From Ruminococcus_G sp964621905 (GTDB taxonomy: Bacteria; Bacillota; Clostridia; Lachnospirales; Lachnospiraceae): 64,000 nucleotides of DNA. Position 1 is the first letter of the stretch. The number at the start of each line of letters is the position of its first letter. Where the stretch lies: contig CAZUNG010000009.1 in the NCBI GenBank assembly GCA_964621905.1, forward strand, positions 45,957 to 109,956. Reading direction: 5' to 3'. Under the pieces are notes generated by a model. The model was not told where the DNA came from, made no database searches, and was given only the letters and a program-made list of their open reading frames with translations. This document shows positions 63,998-64,000 of the stretch, in pieces. The translations under genes and the position numbers were made by a program.

Positions 63998-64000
63998 GAG

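Noticed and set aside
1..64000. tRNA, rRNA or CRISPR array
   Set aside because: No cloverleaf-like sequence, conserved rRNA segment or regularly spaced repeat was recognised in the intergenic regions; a covariance search was not possible here.

Overview
The window reads as chromosome from a spore-forming member of the Clostridia, most likely a gut Lachnospiraceae. The inference rests on dipicolinate synthase genes, a DUF4317 protein, an Lsa-type ABC-F gene, DUF368, several GGDEF/EAL proteins, and strong AGGAGG-type ribosome binding sites with frequent GTG and TTG starts. No species can be named. Most genes lie on the minus strand. No tRNA, rRNA or CRISPR array was recognised.

Layout. Positions 1-11.3 kb hold a truncated AraC regulator, a multidomain GGDEF-EAL protein, a PIN-PhoH ATPase, NudC, a second GGDEF protein, a VanZ-carboxypeptidase fusion and an AgrC/AgrA-like sensor-regulator pair. 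Positions 11.3-16.2 kb (plus strand) hold a DUF4317 gene and a two-gene nitrogenase-like operon in which a NifH-like reductase is fused to a NifD-like subunit, followed by a NifK-like subunit. Positions 16.2-22.9 kb (minus strand) are a compact polyamine operon that should turn arginine into putrescine and then spermidine by the carboxyspermidine route. Upstream of it come a 476-bp leader with a terminator-like hairpin and a possible TnpB-type transposon remnant, then a frameshifted Lsa-like ABC-F gene. Positions 25-32 kb hold potassium uptake (ktrBA behind a leader with an internal terminator), a CoA-disulfide reductase/siroheme reductase pair, and a two-gene AmmeMemoRadiSam system.

Positions 32.3-37 kb are the feo iron-uptake locus. 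A 2.1-kb element with a large serine recombinase sits inside feoB, flanked by a 17-bp direct repeat, and its precise removal would rebuild a perfect FeoB reading frame. Positions 37-46.2 kb hold a DUF368 lipid-carrier transporter, a Nim-like flavoprotein, a GGDEF protein with a gutted EAL domain, asparagine synthetase, dpaAB with a sigma-K-like promoter, a divergent stand-alone Spo0A DNA-binding domain, and a HAD hydrolase. An XRE-aminotransferase fusion with repeated operator-like sites follows at 46.5-48 kb.

Positions 48-49.9 kb are a gene graveyard (Fe-S protein, DUF3788 and alpha/beta hydrolase remnants). Positions 49.9-62.1 kb look like one catabolic locus: an AraC-GH39 fusion regulator, a five-gene Opp/Dpp-type importer, two esterases and an MFS transporter, which suggests uptake and de-esterification of an acylated plant oligosaccharide. 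The window ends with a DUF1848 protein and a decayed region.
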